A stretch of DNA of 64,000 bases. Source: Antedon mediterranea. Lineage: Eukaryota > Echinodermata > Crinoidea > Comatulida > Antedonidae. How positions within the stretch are numbered: position 1 is the first letter of the stretch; every line of letters starts with the position of its first letter. Under the pieces are notes generated by a model. The model was not told the origin of the DNA, made no database searches, and saw nothing but the letters and a program-made list of their open reading frames with translations. The translations under genes and the position numbers were made by a program. Below are positions 62,595 to 64,000 of the stretch, in pieces. Location: NCBI RefSeq assembly GCF_964355755.1, contig NC_092674.1:27082001-27146000 (forward strand), read 5' to 3'.

Positions 62595-64000
62595 GTTTTA
62601 AGTTTGATCCTATTTCATGAAGTTCTTGCTATGGTAGTTTATGATGAGAAAGATATGCATAATAGTATATAATTATTTTTTCACTTTTATTTCAATAGCT
62701 ATTGTTAAAGTTAAAGGTATTGTTAATTTTTTATCTTAGGCTCAGTTGATATTTCTTCTATAGAAGCTGTATAGTTTAAGTACTGTTGCTGTAGTATAAC
62801 TTTATATGCAAAAAGTAACTAGATTTTGAACTCACCACTAGGACAAATTATGTTTTACAGGAAAACGCAACTTATAAAATGCACTTTGCTAAACCTAGCA
62901 CCACCATGAGATATGATTGTGATTTGGTGGCGCTCTCTGATATCAATATTCGCAGATACCGCAATATGATCAGGTGTAATACAGGTAACAAAAGATATTA
63001 TAAGCCCTGAGGTGTTGCTAGTCTAGGCCCTCTTACATAAAAACTTTAGGCTCCAGCCTTCCATTCCAATTTGTTCCACATGATTAAGGCATGTCAATAG
63101 TCTTTTGTATGGGAAATACTTTATACATTTTAATGATACCTCTTTAGTAATTCTTCACTAACCTCTCTGAAATTTATAGGTCATCATTATTGTTTAGCAT
63201 GATAAATAAAATTGTTACAATTTAACAACATAACAATAAGTACTATGAAATGAAGTCTATTCTAATGGTATTTAGTGTAAATAGTTAGTGATGAATGTTT
63301 TTCAAGTCTTTGGTCATCAAATATGTCAATATTAAAAAATAAACGAATAAGATAAATTCAAACAAAATGTATTTCACCAAAAAAGTATTCAAGAATATTC
63401 TAAAATATTATCTATAGATCGTAAGGGCCAAATTGTTTTTAAAATTTTTTCTTAAATGTACAGACTCCATGTTGTTATCGAACAGAGGTGTGTAGCCATT
63501 CCACTACCACTAGTCCAGTCCAATAAATAAAATAGAGGCTCTCAATCATATTAAACTTTTCAAGGTACAGTAAGATCACAAGATGTCTGTGCCTATTTTT
63601 TCGAACGGAACTCCTAAGTTTAACAACAAAACCGGTCAGGATTAAATGTAATATATCTCCGTCCGTGAGAAGTATTACAAAATATCAATCATAAGGGCCA
63701 TGTTACAATTCAAGGATATAAAAATCAACGGACAGTTTTATTTTGACCGATAATATATCTCTTTACCGAAAAAATACAGACCCCCTAAGTTCTCCCAGAG
63801 CGACGAATCCATTTAGGATTAATTACCATATATCATAGAGCATTACTCTATTACTGGACAAATTAGCCACTAACGTCCACTAATGTCCAGTAACGGATGT
63901 GAAAAATCAAACCGTAATCCCAATTTCTCAAATCATCATTCACTCCCTCTCCTACCTTGGCTTCAGATATTAATTTTCTCTGGCAGCTCAAGGTAAATCA
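62595..64000. other. Right-end non-coding sequence
   Basis: AT-rich; no coding exon, RNA gene or clear repeat recognised. Probably intron or 5' flank of the FAT-like gene. Confidence 0.45.

Noticed and set aside
56562-64000. Missing upstream cadherin exons of the FAT-like gene
   Set aside because: Searched by eye for DxNDNxPxF-type coding on the minus strand and found none; they are presumably outside the window.

Overview
This is a window of an animal nuclear genome: AT-rich, intron-rich, with GT-AG introns, long non-coding gaps and many small DNA transposons. All protein genes resemble vertebrate orthologues closely enough to align by eye (FANCB, PFAS, FAT4, MICU3, a POLR1D isoform-2-like protein), which points to an invertebrate deuterostome. 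Frequent GGCCTA/TAGGCC motifs and the MITE load would fit an echinoderm, but the phylum is an inference. There is no bacterial, organellar or viral segment.

Layout, left to right. 1-8977 (+): the 3' part of a MICU3-like mitochondrial calcium-uptake regulator; its 5' exons lie off the left edge, and one intron is an AT-AC (U12-type) intron. 8978-16010: spacer, then a 5.5-kb satellite array built entirely of hairpin modules. 16481-20140 (+): complete FANCB, 8 exons. 20710-31480 (-): complete PFAS (FGAM synthase), 21 coding exons plus a likely 5'UTR exon, converging on FANCB; its introns hold a perfect 89-bp-arm palindrome, MITEs and tRNA-derived SINEs. 34035-36076 (-): POLR1D isoform-2-like protein with a long RS/KE-rich tail. 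37352-41587 (-): a THAP-domain protein derived from the N-terminal part of a P-element-type transposase, with two coding tandem-repeat tracts and a hAT-type MITE in intron 1. 41716-42353: a fold-back duplication that contains a 35-nt copy of the neighbouring FAT gene. 44063-56561 (-): the 3' part of a FAT4-like giant cadherin, continuing off the right edge. 56562-64000: its large intron or 5' flank, with a 2.3-kb element with P-like ends and a TTAA-flanked element.

Exon models were joined by hand from splice signals. Phases are consistent through every gene: PFAS sums to 4068 nt (1355 aa), FANCB to 2424 nt (807 aa), the THAP gene to 1647 nt (548 aa), the POLR1D-like gene to 1437 nt (478 aa), and the FAT part to 2610 aa. 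The genes do not form an operon or a shared pathway; they are ordinary neighbours. The notable content is repeat biology (palindromic satellite, P-like and hAT-like elements beside a domesticated P-type gene, gene-fragment capture) and the minor-spliceosome intron.
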